From: Pseudomonadota bacterium
Lineage (GTDB): Bacteria; Pseudomonadota; Gammaproteobacteria; Pseudomonadales; UBA5518
DNA length: 5,842 nucleotides
Reading direction: 5' to 3'
Assembly: GCA_963204845.1 (NCBI GenBank)
Contig: CAUJIL010000025.1
Location: 1 to 5,842 of the forward strand
The position numbers were made by a program, and so were the translations under genes. Under the pieces are notes generated by a model. That model was given only the letters and a program-made list of their open reading frames with translations. It was not told the DNA's origin and ran no database searches. Shown here piece by piece: positions 1 to 5,842 of the stretch (within the stretch, counting starts at the first letter, position 1; the number at the start of each line of letters is the position of its first letter).

Positions 1-6
1 CGAAGG

Positions 7-30
7 CGAGGCCCTTTTCCTCTGGCCTCG
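7..30. other. Inverted repeat, possible hairpin downstream of the oxidoreductase gene
   Basis: CGAGGCC at 7-13 is matched by its reverse complement GGCCTCG at 24-30, with a 10-base pyrimidine-rich loop. It lies about 80 bases past the stop of the minus-strand oxidoreductase gene and could form a terminator-like hairpin in that transcript. No U-run follows the part of the minus-strand side that is visible, and the window ends there, so terminator function is not established. I see no supportable gene in the rest of bases 1-109. Confidence 0.3.
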
Positions 31-109
31 GCGCGTTCCAGTCGAGCGATGGACGGCAACCGGATCGCGCAGGTCCTGGTGACACCGGCCGCACGACGCC
101 CGAACCCGA

Positions 110-1177
110 TCAGCGACCGCTCGCGCCCGCTATGAGCTGCAGTGCCGGCAGCACCGGCCCCAGGCGCACGAACAGGTCGCGCTGGCGGGGCTGCAGGGCC
201 GCATACGGCGGGCCGAACACCACGTTGACCGCGTCGACCAGTCCGCCGTAGCGCTCGGCGAGCTTCTGCGGCAATTCATCGAGCAGGCCGACGATCGCGA
301 AGGTCTCGAGCATCGCGTCGCTGACCAGCGCCGGCATCTCGTCCCAGCGGCCCTCGCGCGACAGCGCAATGAGCCGCTCGCCGACGCCGTCCCAGCCGTG
401 GTGGCGCATCACGGCCGCATACGAGGCCGTCGCGGCGTAGAACGAGATGTGCTTGCGGATCAACTCGACCGACTGCGCCAGTTCGGTGGCGTCGCTGCCG
501 GTGGCGAAGAACGGGTTGATCGCGAACTCGATGTCCGCCAGCGAGCGGCCCGCCGCCGCCGCACCCGCGGCCACGGCCGGGCGGATCACGTCACGCAGAT
601 ACTCCGGGGTGTTCAGCGGATGCATGCGGATGCCGTCGCCCAGTTCGCCGGCGAGCCGGCAGTTGTAGGGGTTCACCGCCGCCACGTGAATCGGCACCGC
701 GCCCACGCCCGCGATCGGGCCGGGGTTGAAGAACGGGTTGCTCAGCGTGAACTGGTAGTACTGGCCGCGGAAATCCGGCTTCGCGCCGGTGCGGAAGTGT
801 TCGTGGATCGCCTTCACGCAGAGGATGTATTCGCGCAGCCGCGGCCCCGGGGGCGACGGCCACGGCGTCGAGTAGCGGCGCTCGTTGTGCGCCCGCACCT
901 GGGTGCCCAGACCCAGCACGAAACGCCCGCGCGAGAACCGCTGCAGGTCCCACGCGAGCTGCGCGGTCACGAACGGGCTGCGCGGAAACGAGATCGCGAT
1001 GCCGGTGCCGATGCGCGCGCGGCGCGTGTGCTCGGCCAGGATCATCTGCGAGAGGTAGGGATCGTGGCCGGCCTCGGGCACCAGCAGGCTGTCGTAACCT
1101 AGCCGATCGAGTTCGCGCGCGTGGGCGGCGAGTTCCTCGATGCTGTCCGGGGCGGTGATCGTGGCTTCGATTCTCAT
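110..1177 (-). CDS. LLM-class (TIGR03617-like) F420/FMN-dependent oxidoreductase
   Basis: Luciferase-like monooxygenase-superfamily oxidoreductase of 355 residues, expected to be a soluble TIM-barrel enzyme using F420 or FMN; the substrate cannot be read. Seen: an N-terminal strand MRIEATIT, a first helix with ELDRLGYDSLLVPE (residues 22-35), RARIGTGIAISFPRSPF (53-69), and the typical luciferase-like segment GRFVLGLGTQVRAHNERR starting near residue 84. The C-terminal part has the ETFAIVG...LAERYGGLVDAVNV pattern usual for the end of this family. The frame stays open 43 codons upstream to 1306, but the ATG at 1177 is preferred: it begins the conserved first strand and has GGAGA about 7 bases upstream. 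The longer start would also run through the divergent promoter region. The stop is TGA at 110-112. It diverges from the lipid-kinase operon, so a shared function is not implied. The family is best known from actinobacteria; the F420 assignment, as opposed to FMN, is by family resemblance only. Confidence 0.88.
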   Translation of the reverse strand: MRIEATITAPDSIEELAAHARELDRLGYDSLLVPEAGHDPYLSQMILAEHTRRARIGTGIAISFPRSPFVTAQLAWDLQRFSRGRFVLGLGTQVRAHNERRYSTPWPSPPGPRLREYILCVKAIHEHFRTGAKPDFRGQYYQFTLSNPFFNPGPIAGVGAVPIHVAAVNPYNCRLAGELGDGIRMHPLNTPEYLRDVIRPAVAAGAAAAGRSLADIEFAINPFFATGSDATELAQSVELIRKHISFYAATASYAAVMRHHGWDGVGERLIALSREGRWDEMPALVSDAMLETFAIVGLLDELPQKLAERYGGLVDAVNVVFGPPYAALQPRQRDLFVRLGPVLPALQLIAGASGR

Positions 1178-1207
1178 CGACGGTCTCCGGCTGCGCGTGT
1201 GGCTGGC

Positions 1208-1220
1208 GAGGGCGATTATC
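1208..1220 (-). promoter_or_regulatory. Candidate -10 region for the oxidoreductase gene
   Basis: The minus strand reads GATAAT (plus-strand 1215-1220), five of six matches to a sigma-70 -10 hexamer. It would place the transcript start near 1208, about 30 bases before the ATG at 1177. No good -35 hexamer is seen 17-18 bases upstream, so the site may need an activator or may be chance. Confidence 0.35.
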
Positions 1221-1252
1221 GGGAATGCGCGCGCCCCCGTATACTCGCCGCC
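1216..1252 (+). promoter_or_regulatory. Candidate promoter of the lipid-kinase operon
   Basis: TATACT at 1240-1245 is a good -10 hexamer in an otherwise GC-rich stretch. A weak -35 (TTATCG, 1216-1221, three of six matches) sits 18 bases upstream and overlaps the -10 candidate of the divergent gene. The predicted transcript start is near 1252, leaving a leader of about 36 bases before the ATG at 1288. This is pattern recognition only. Confidence 0.4.
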
Positions 1253-1287
1253 ACGATCTACAGCAGGAACCCCGCGCCGGCGGCGCC

Positions 1288-2271
1288 ATGCCAGCACCTG
1301 ATGCACCCCCGCGCCTCGGCGTGATCAGCAACCCGCACAGCGGCCGCAACCGGCGCGAGCTCGACGCCGTCAGCGCGTTGCTCGCCGGTGCGCACGGCGT
1401 TCGTCACGTGGTCACGCAGGATCCGGAGCAGTTGGCCGCGACGCTGGCACACTTCGCCCGCGACGGGGTCGACACGCTGGCGGTGAACGGCGGCGACGGC
1501 AGCCTGGCGCGCGTGGTCGGCCTGCTGGTCGAGGGCTCGCCGTTCGCCAGCATGCCGCTCGTCTGCGCGCTGCCCGGCGGCACCTCGAACGTGACCGCCG
1601 CCGACACCGGGATGCGCGGCGGCCTGCCCGACGCGCTCGCACGCTTGCTGGCGTGGCACCGCGGCGACGCCGGCGAGGTGCGCCGGATCGTGCGTCCGGT
1701 GATCGGCGTGCGCGACGCGAACGGCCGCGCGCTGGGCCACGGCTTCATCTTCGGCGCCGGCGCCGTGGTCGATGGCATCGAGTACTGGAACCGCCGCGTC
1801 AAGGCGCACGGTCCGCGCGGCGACGCCGGCCCGGGGCTGGCGCTCGCACGCACGCTGTGGGGCATGCTGCGCGGCCACGAGGGCTTCGCGGAGCCGCTGC
1901 GCGCGCGACTCACCGAGGCGGGCGGTGCGCCGCTCGACGGCGTGTTCCGCCTGATCGTGGCCAGCGCGCTCGAACGGCTGTTCCTCGGCATCCACCCGTT
2001 CTGCGACGAAGGCACCGGACGGCTGCTGTTCACCGCCGTCGAGCGCCGCGCGCCGTATTTCCTGCGTTCCCTGCCGCCGCTGCTCAGCGGGCGCCGCACC
2101 CGCCGCATGACGCCGTCCAACGGCTACCACAGCCACCGCATCGACGCACTCGGGCTCGACTTCGACGGCGTGTTCACGCTCGACGGCGAGCTCTACCGCA
2201 GCACCGACGCACCACGACCGCTGCAGCTCGCGGTGGCCGGCGAAGTGCGCCTGCTGGGACTGCCGCGATGA
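1288..2271 (+). CDS. Diacylglycerol-kinase-family lipid kinase
   Basis: Lipid kinase of the DAGK-catalytic/YegS/LCB5 superfamily, 327 residues, close to the usual family length. Family members transfer phosphate from ATP to a lipid hydroxyl (diacylglycerol, sphingoid base or similar) at the membrane face. Seen: the N-terminal strand and nucleotide-loop motif ISNPHSGRN (13-21), the signature NGGDGS (67-72), and LPGGTSN (95-101), which is the usual second glycine-rich motif. A C-terminal beta-rich half follows, as expected (GLDFDGVFTLDGEL region), with a basic patch (GRRTRRM). The frame is open back to 1225, but an ATG at 1225 would lie upstream of the predicted transcript start; the ATG at 1288 places the first strand normally. 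The ribosome binding site is poor (AGGA at 1265-1268 is too far away). The TGA stop overlaps the next gene's ATG as ATGA, implying translational coupling to the Tam41-like gene. That partner suggests the product is a phosphatidic-acid-like lipid; the true substrate is not known. Confidence 0.88.
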   Translation: MPAPDAPPRLGVISNPHSGRNRRELDAVSALLAGAHGVRHVVTQDPEQLAATLAHFARDGVDTLAVNGGDGSLARVVGLLVEGSPFASMPLVCALPGGTSNVTAADTGMRGGLPDALARLLAWHRGDAGEVRRIVRPVIGVRDANGRALGHGFIFGAGAVVDGIEYWNRRVKAHGPRGDAGPGLALARTLWGMLRGHEGFAEPLRARLTEAGGAPLDGVFRLIVASALERLFLGIHPFCDEGTGRLLFTAVERRAPYFLRSLPPLLSGRRTRRMTPSNGYHSHRIDALGLDFDGVFTLDGELYRSTDAPRPLQLAVAGEVRLLGLPR

Positions 2272-3194
2272 CGGTCTTCGGTCCGCTGTACATGCCTTCG
2301 GGCAGTGCGCAGGGTGCGCTCGAGGCGCTGCTCGTCTCGCTGCGCGCGCGCCACGGCGAGGCGATCGACGCGGTGCTGTTCTATGGCTCCTGCCTGCGCA
2401 GCGGCGAGCTGCTCGACGGTCTGGTCGACCTGTACGTGATCGTGCGCGAGTACCGCGCGGCGCACGCCGGTGCGCTGGAGGCGCTGGCGAACCGCGCGCT
2501 GGCGCCCAACGTGTACTACCTGCAGGCCGAATCCGCGGCCGGCACCGTGCGCAGCAAGTATGGCGTGTGGTCGCTAAGCGACCTGCAACGCGCCGTGTCG
2601 CCAGCGTGGTTCGAATCCTACGGCTGGGGCCGGCTGTGCCAGCCGGTCGCCGTCGTGCACTACCGCGACCAGCCATCGCTGGAGGCGGTGCGCGCGGCAC
2701 TGCGCCGGGCTGCGATCACCTTCCTCGACCGCACCTTGCCGGCGCTGCCGGCCAGCGCCCCGCTGCCCGGACTGTGGGCTCAGGCACTCGCGCTCAGCTA
2801 CACGACCGAGCTGCGCGTCGAGGGCGGCGGTCGCGCCGCGACGCTGGTCGAGGCGAACCGCGCGTTCTTCGAGGCGGCGACGCGCGAGGTGCGCGCCGCG
2901 CTGCGCTGGCCGCTGGAACTCGACGGCGAGCGCGCGCGCAGCGAGGTGCCGCACGCCGCACGACGCCGCGCGCGGCTCGCGTGGCGGCTGCGCCGCGTGC
3001 AGGGCAAGCTGCTGTCGATCGCGCGGCTGCTGAAGGCGCTGGCGACCTTCGAGGGTGGCTTCGACTACATCGCGTGGAAACTCGAGCGCCACAGCGGACG
3101 CCGCGTCGAGATCCCCGAGCGCGTGCGCCGTCACCCGCTGCTCTTCGTCTGGGGGCTGCTGTGGCGCCTGTGGCGCGACGGGGTGCTGCGATGA
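2268..3194 (+). CDS. Tam41/Mmp37-like nucleotidyltransferase (putative CDP-diacylglycerol synthase)
   Basis: Protein of 308 residues that I assign to the Tam41/Mmp37 family, known from the mitochondrial matrix-side enzyme that makes CDP-diacylglycerol from phosphatidic acid and CTP. Seen in family order: a nucleotidyltransferase core FYGSCLR (38-44) followed by VDLYVIV (53-59, with Asp54); NVYYLQ (81-86); SKYGVWS (96-102); a Trp then GRLCQPV (121-127); and SYTTELRVE (177-185), which aligns with the family's SYxGDxRM element. Glu181 takes the place of the usual Asp there. The C-terminus is basic and amphipathic (KLLSIARLLKALATF, then a Trp-rich end LLWRLWRDGVLR), plausible for peripheral membrane binding; no clear transmembrane helix is seen. 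The ATG overlaps the kinase stop and has GGGA 8 bases upstream; the longer open frame back to 1653 is a kinase shadow. Being coupled to a lipid kinase fits a PA-to-CDP-lipid step. It could instead be a diverged nucleotidyltransferase with another phosphorylated substrate. Confidence 0.75.
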   Translation: MTVFGPLYMPSGSAQGALEALLVSLRARHGEAIDAVLFYGSCLRSGELLDGLVDLYVIVREYRAAHAGALEALANRALAPNVYYLQAESAAGTVRSKYGVWSLSDLQRAVSPAWFESYGWGRLCQPVAVVHYRDQPSLEAVRAALRRAAITFLDRTLPALPASAPLPGLWAQALALSYTTELRVEGGGRAATLVEANRAFFEAATREVRAALRWPLELDGERARSEVPHAARRRARLAWRLRRVQGKLLSIARLLKALATFEGGFDYIAWKLERHSGRRVEIPERVRRHPLLFVWGLLWRLWRDGVLR

Positions 3195-4822
3195 GGCCGC
3201 GTATCCTCGACTGCACCCTGCGCGACGGCGGCTACCACACCGGCTGGCGCTTCGATGCCGGACTGGTCACGGCGTACCTGCACACGCTCGCGGCGGTCGG
3301 TGTGGACATCGTCGAGCCGGGCTTCCGTGCGCTGCGCGAACTGCCCGGCGCCGGCCCGTTCGCCCACGCGAGCGACGCCCTGCTCGATACCCTCGACATC
3401 CCGCCCGCGCTGGACGTGGCGGTGATGGTCGATGCCGACGACGCGCTCGCGGCGGCCGAGGATGCCGGCGCCGCGATCGCACGCGCCTTCGCACCGCGCG
3501 CCGCCTCGCGGGTGGCGCTGGTGCGCATCGCGGTGCGGCTTGCCGACCTCGGGCGCAGCCGCGCGATCGCCGAGACGCTGGCACGCCTCGGCTATCGCGT
3601 CGGGCTGAACCTGATGCAGGTCGCTGGCATCGCTCCCGCGCGGCTCGCGCAGGCGGCGCGCGACATCGAAGGCTGGGGTTGCGTGCAGATCCTCTGCCTC
3701 GCGGATTCCTTCGGTGCGCTGGATCCGGCCACGACCGGGCGCACCTGCGCGGCGGTGACGGCGCAGTGGCACGGCGAGCTCGGCTTCCACGCGCACGACA
3801 ACCGCTCGCTGGCGGTGGCCAACACCCTGGCGGCGATCGCGCACGGCGCGTGCGTGGCCGATGCCACGGTCGCCGGCATGGGGCGCGGCGCCGGCAACGC
3901 GGCGCTCGAACTGCTGCTCTGCGAGCTCGACACCGGCGGCGTGCACGACGAACGGCTGCGGGAACTGCAGCGGCTGTGCGAACGGCATTTCGTGCCGCTG
4001 CGCCGCCGCCACGGCTGGGGACCGGGTTTCTACTATCACTACTGCGCATTGCGCGGCATCCATCCGATGTTCGCGCAGACGCTGATCGGTGACCCGCGCT
4101 ATTCGCCCGAGGAGCGCTTCGCGGCGCTGCGCGCGCTCGCGGCGCGCGACGCGAGCCGCTTCAGCCGCAGCGAGATCGAGCTGACCATGCACGCCTTCGC
4201 GCCTGCCGTGCCGCCCGCCGCGGCCCGCGCCGTACCGGATCTGGATCGCTTCGCCGGCGCCGAGGTGCTGCTGATCGGCGCCGGCGACGGGGCACGCCGC
4301 CACGCGCGCGAGCTTGCCGACTACATACGCGCCCGGCGGCCGCTGGTGCTCGCGCTGAACCGCCAGGACGCGATCGACCCGCCGCTGGTCGATGCCTTCG
4401 TCTGCATCGATGCGCTGCGCCTGCTCTGCGAGGCGAGCCACCTGGCCGCCAGCGGCAAGCCGGTATGGACGCCGCGGCGCTTGCACGACGCGCAGACCCG
4501 CGCCACGTTGCACGACGCCACCGTGCTCGACTACGACTGCGAGTTGCGCGAACACCGCTTCGAGGCGCACCGCGACGGCTGCGTGCTGCCGGCACCGCTC
4601 GCCTGCGCGTACGCGCTCGCGCTGTGCGTGGCCGGCGGCGCCCGCCGCGTGCTGCTGGCCGGCTTCGACGGTTTCGCGGCCGGTGATCCGCGCCAGCAGG
4701 AAATGCTCGCGTTGCTCGCGCTGGCGCGCCCGGCGCTGGAGCGCGCGGGTGTCGCGCTCGCCGCGGCAACGCCCACCAGCTACCCCGTCCCCTGCGGTGC
4801 CCTGCATGTCGCAACCAGCTGA
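3191..4822 (+). CDS. HMGL-like (DRE-TIM) aldolase fused to a Rossmann-like C-terminal domain
   Basis: Two-domain protein of 543 residues. Residues 1 to about 270 are an HMGL-like/4-hydroxy-2-oxovalerate-aldolase-type TIM barrel, a family that makes or breaks C-C bonds next to a 2-keto acid using a divalent metal. Seen: ILDCTLRDGGY (5-15, with catalytic Arg11 and metal ligand Asp12), GVDIVEPGFRA on the second strand, metal-binding HAHDN (200-204, His200 and His202), and the glycine-rich GMGRGAGN (229-236). A helical linker starts around GPGFYYHY (277-284). From about 356 a second alpha/beta domain begins with VLLIGAGDG (359-367) and ends near LLAGFDGF (488-495). Its layout is reminiscent of MAF/DUF115 or GT42-type sialyltransferase domains, but this is weak. 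The start overlaps the Tam41-like stop as ATGA, with GGGG about 7 bases upstream. The next gene is a CMP-ulosonate-synthetase type, so the product is plausibly a 2-keto-3-deoxy acid. A sugar-acid aldolase is more likely here than meta-cleavage hydroxyoxovalerate breakdown. Confidence 0.83.
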   Translation: MRPRILDCTLRDGGYHTGWRFDAGLVTAYLHTLAAVGVDIVEPGFRALRELPGAGPFAHASDALLDTLDIPPALDVAVMVDADDALAAAEDAGAAIARAFAPRAASRVALVRIAVRLADLGRSRAIAETLARLGYRVGLNLMQVAGIAPARLAQAARDIEGWGCVQILCLADSFGALDPATTGRTCAAVTAQWHGELGFHAHDNRSLAVANTLAAIAHGACVADATVAGMGRGAGNAALELLLCELDTGGVHDERLRELQRLCERHFVPLRRRHGWGPGFYYHYCALRGIHPMFAQTLIGDPRYSPEERFAALRALAARDASRFSRSEIELTMHAFAPAVPPAAARAVPDLDRFAGAEVLLIGAGDGARRHARELADYIRARRPLVLALNRQDAIDPPLVDAFVCIDALRLLCEASHLAASGKPVWTPRRLHDAQTRATLHDATVLDYDCELREHRFEAHRDGCVLPAPLACAYALALCVAGGARRVLLAGFDGFAAGDPRQQEMLALLALARPALERAGVALAAATPTSYPVPCGALHVATS

Positions 4823-5540
4823 GTTCGCGATCGTGATCCCGGCCCGCTTCGCCTCGTCGCGTTTTCCGGGCAAACCGCTCGCCGACATCCACGGCAAGCC
4901 AATGATCCGCCACGTCTGGGAGCGCTGCTGCGCCGCTGCCACGCGCGATCGCGTGTTCGTCGCGACCGACGACACGCGTATTCGCGCGACCTGCGAGTCC
5001 TTCGGCGCCCGCGTGATCATGACACCGGCCGAGTGCGCCACCGGCACCGATCGCGTCGCCCGAGCGCTCGAAGGGATCGACGGCAGCTTCATCGTGAACG
5101 TGCAGGGCGACGAGCCGCTGATCGACCCGCGCGACATCGTGCGGGTCGCCGACACCTGCCGGCGCCTGGGTGCGCGGGCGGTGGTGAACGCGATGACGGC
5201 GATCACCGACGAGCGCGAGTTCCGGTCCCGCGACGTGCCGAAGGTCGCGGCCGCAAGCGACGGCCGGCTGCTCTACATGAGCCGGGCGGCGATCCCGTGC
5301 AGCAAGAGCGGCGCCTTCGCCGGTGCGTACAGGCAGGTGTGCATCTATGCATTCTCGCGCGAGCATCTCGCCGCCTTCGCGGCCGCCGGCGAGCGCCCGC
5401 CGCTCGAACGGATCGAGGACATCGAGATCCTGCGCTTCCTGGACCTCGGCATCGAGGTGCGCATGCTCGATCTGGCGACCGCGAGCATCGCGGCCGACAC
5501 CCCGGGGGACCTGGAGCGGGTACGCACGGCGCTCGGCTGA
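4806..5540 (+). CDS. kdsB: KdsB-type CMP-ulosonate synthetase (3-deoxy-manno-octulosonate cytidylyltransferase family)
   Basis: Cytoplasmic cytidylyltransferase of 244 residues, a normal KdsB length; the family couples CTP to Kdo or a related 2-keto-3-deoxy sugar acid, giving CMP-Kdo for LPS. Seen: the nucleotide-binding signature IPARFASSRFPGKPL (11-25), VFVATDD, GTDR (80-83), the metal-site motif NVQGDEP (98-104, Asp102), YRQVCIYAF (175-183), LERIEDIEILR (200-210), and ADTPGDLERV, whose Asp231 corresponds to the second metal ligand. Differences from standard KdsB: the usual (K/R)H-x-GIY segment reads RQVCIY, losing the His and Gly, and the usual IPW after the SRA motif is IPC. The ATG at 4806 overlaps the end of the aldolase gene by 17 bases and gives a correct N-terminus; the longer frame back to 4392 is out-of-frame aldolase sequence. 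It may be the organism's housekeeping KdsB or a paralogue for the acid made by the adjacent aldolase; context and substitutions favour the second. Confidence 0.87.
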   Translation: MSQPAEFAIVIPARFASSRFPGKPLADIHGKPMIRHVWERCCAAATRDRVFVATDDTRIRATCESFGARVIMTPAECATGTDRVARALEGIDGSFIVNVQGDEPLIDPRDIVRVADTCRRLGARAVVNAMTAITDEREFRSRDVPKVAAASDGRLLYMSRAAIPCSKSGAFAGAYRQVCIYAFSREHLAAFAAAGERPPLERIEDIEILRFLDLGIEVRMLDLATASIAADTPGDLERVRTALG

Positions 5541-5557
5541 ACGACCGCAATTCGCCG

Positions 5558-5593
5558 GTGCCAGAGCCAGGCTGCTTCTTTACAATGGCCCCC
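5558..5593 (+). promoter_or_regulatory. Candidate sigma-70 promoter for lptF
   Basis: TACAAT at 5581-5586 (five of six matches to the -10 consensus), preceded by TTT. GTGCCA at 5558-5563 (four of six matches to the -35 consensus) is separated from it by exactly 17 bases. The transcript start would be near 5593, giving a leader of about 38 bases. It lies in the 90-base gap after the kdsB-like gene, where I see no convincing terminator, so lptF may also receive read-through from the operon. Confidence 0.5.
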
Positions 5594-5630
5594 ACCAAGG
5601 TCGACCCACCCCTCCTGAACCGGACCGCGC

Positions 5631-5842
5631 ATGCTGATCGAGCGCTACCTCACTGCCGAGATCCTGCGGCCCTTCACCGCCGGACTCGCGATGCTGGCCA
5701 CCGTGTCGGTGGCCTTCAGCACGGCCGTGCGCCTGTCGGAGGCAGCGACCGGGGAAATCGCCGCACCGGTGGTCGCCGAACTGATCTTCCTCAACACGCT
5801 GGTGTCGCTGGAGGTGCTGATTCCGACCACGCTGTTCCTCGC
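5631..5842 (+). CDS. lptF: LPS export ABC transporter permease LptF (N-terminal part)
   Basis: The first 70 codons of an LptF/LptG (YjgP/YjgQ) family permease; the gene continues past the right edge. LptF with LptG forms the inner-membrane channel of the LptB2FG transporter, which extracts LPS and feeds it to the Lpt bridge. Seen: the family start MLIERYLTAEILRPF, a first hydrophobic helix (about residues 16-32), then RLSEAATGEIA (34-44), and the start of the second membrane segment with LEVLIPTTLFLA (59-70). The IERYL..EIL start and the LE.LIPT.LFL motif favour LptF over LptG. The ATG at 5631 begins the conserved N-terminus; no strong Shine-Dalgarno sequence is seen. It is separated from the preceding operon by 90 bases and has its own promoter candidate. 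In many gammaproteobacteria lptF is divergent from pepA; here an envelope-sugar activation gene precedes it on the same strand. Confidence 0.92.
   Translation, partial: MLIERYLTAEILRPFTAGLAMLATVSVAFSTAVRLSEAATGEIAAPVVAELIFLNTLVSLEVLIPTTLFL

Noticed and set aside
2..82. Short plus-strand open tail ending in TGA at 80-82
   Set aside because: Could be the C-terminus of an upstream gene, but 26 residues without a motif cannot be assigned.
398..1102. 234-residue plus-strand open frame opposite the oxidoreductase gene
   Set aside because: Arg/His/Val-rich antisense shadow; the minus strand encodes a complete recognisable family protein.
1653..2267. Upstream extension of the Tam41-like frame
   Set aside because: The translation is Arg-rich shadow of the kinase gene; family resemblance begins only after the ATG at 2268.
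1258..2700. 480-residue open frame on the minus strand opposite the lipid kinase
   Set aside because: Low-complexity Arg/Ala-rich translation with no recognisable motifs; the plus strand carries clear kinase motifs.
2567..3190. Upstream extension of the aldolase frame
   Set aside because: Out-of-frame sequence of the Tam41-like gene; the conserved LDCTLRDGG start follows directly after the ATG at 3191.
3131..5206. 691-residue open frame on the minus strand opposite the aldolase and kdsB-like genes
   Set aside because: Antisense shadow of GC-rich genes: Arg/Ala/His-rich composition, no family motifs, and it lies fully opposite two well-recognised genes.
5541..5580. Possible terminator between the kdsB-like gene and lptF
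   Set aside because: Only very short complementary pieces (GCC/GGC) are found and no stem is followed by a T-run.

Overview
The window is very GC-rich and densely coded, with strong G/C at third codon positions. It most likely comes from a high-GC Gram-negative bacterium, probably a gammaproteobacterium. The clearest Gram-negative sign is the start of lptF, an LPS-export permease, at the right edge. A CMP-Kdo-synthetase-type gene agrees with this. The genus cannot be read from the sequence.

Layout: (1) Bases 1-109 hold no gene I can support, only a small inverted repeat. (2) Bases 110-1177, minus strand: a luciferase-like, TIGR03617-type F420/FMN-dependent oxidoreductase. (3) Bases 1178-1287: a 110-bp divergent promoter region with a -10-like hexamer facing each way. 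(4) Bases 1288-5540, plus strand: a tight four-gene unit. It encodes a diacylglycerol-kinase-type lipid kinase, a Tam41/Mmp37-like nucleotidyltransferase (CDP-diacylglycerol-synthase type), a two-domain protein with an HMGL-like (DRE-TIM) aldolase followed by a Rossmann-like C-terminal domain, and a divergent KdsB-type cytidylyltransferase. The first two junctions are ATGA stop/start overlaps and the third is a 17-bp overlap, so the four are almost certainly co-transcribed and translationally coupled. (5) Bases 5541-5630: a gap with a good promoter candidate. (6) From 5631 to the right edge: the N-terminal part of lptF.

The most interesting content is the four-gene unit. Family knowledge suggests two paired reactions. 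The kinase would make a phosphatidic-acid-like lipid, which the Tam41-like enzyme could convert with CTP to a CDP-lipid. The aldolase could make a 2-keto(-3-deoxy) acid, which the KdsB-like enzyme could convert with CTP to a CMP-ulosonate. The C-terminal domain of the aldolase protein weakly resembles MAF/DUF115 or GT42-type folds and could act on such a product. This suggests a dedicated pathway for an unusual lipid or glycolipid using two CTP-activated intermediates. The family assignments rest on visible motifs; the combined pathway is inference.
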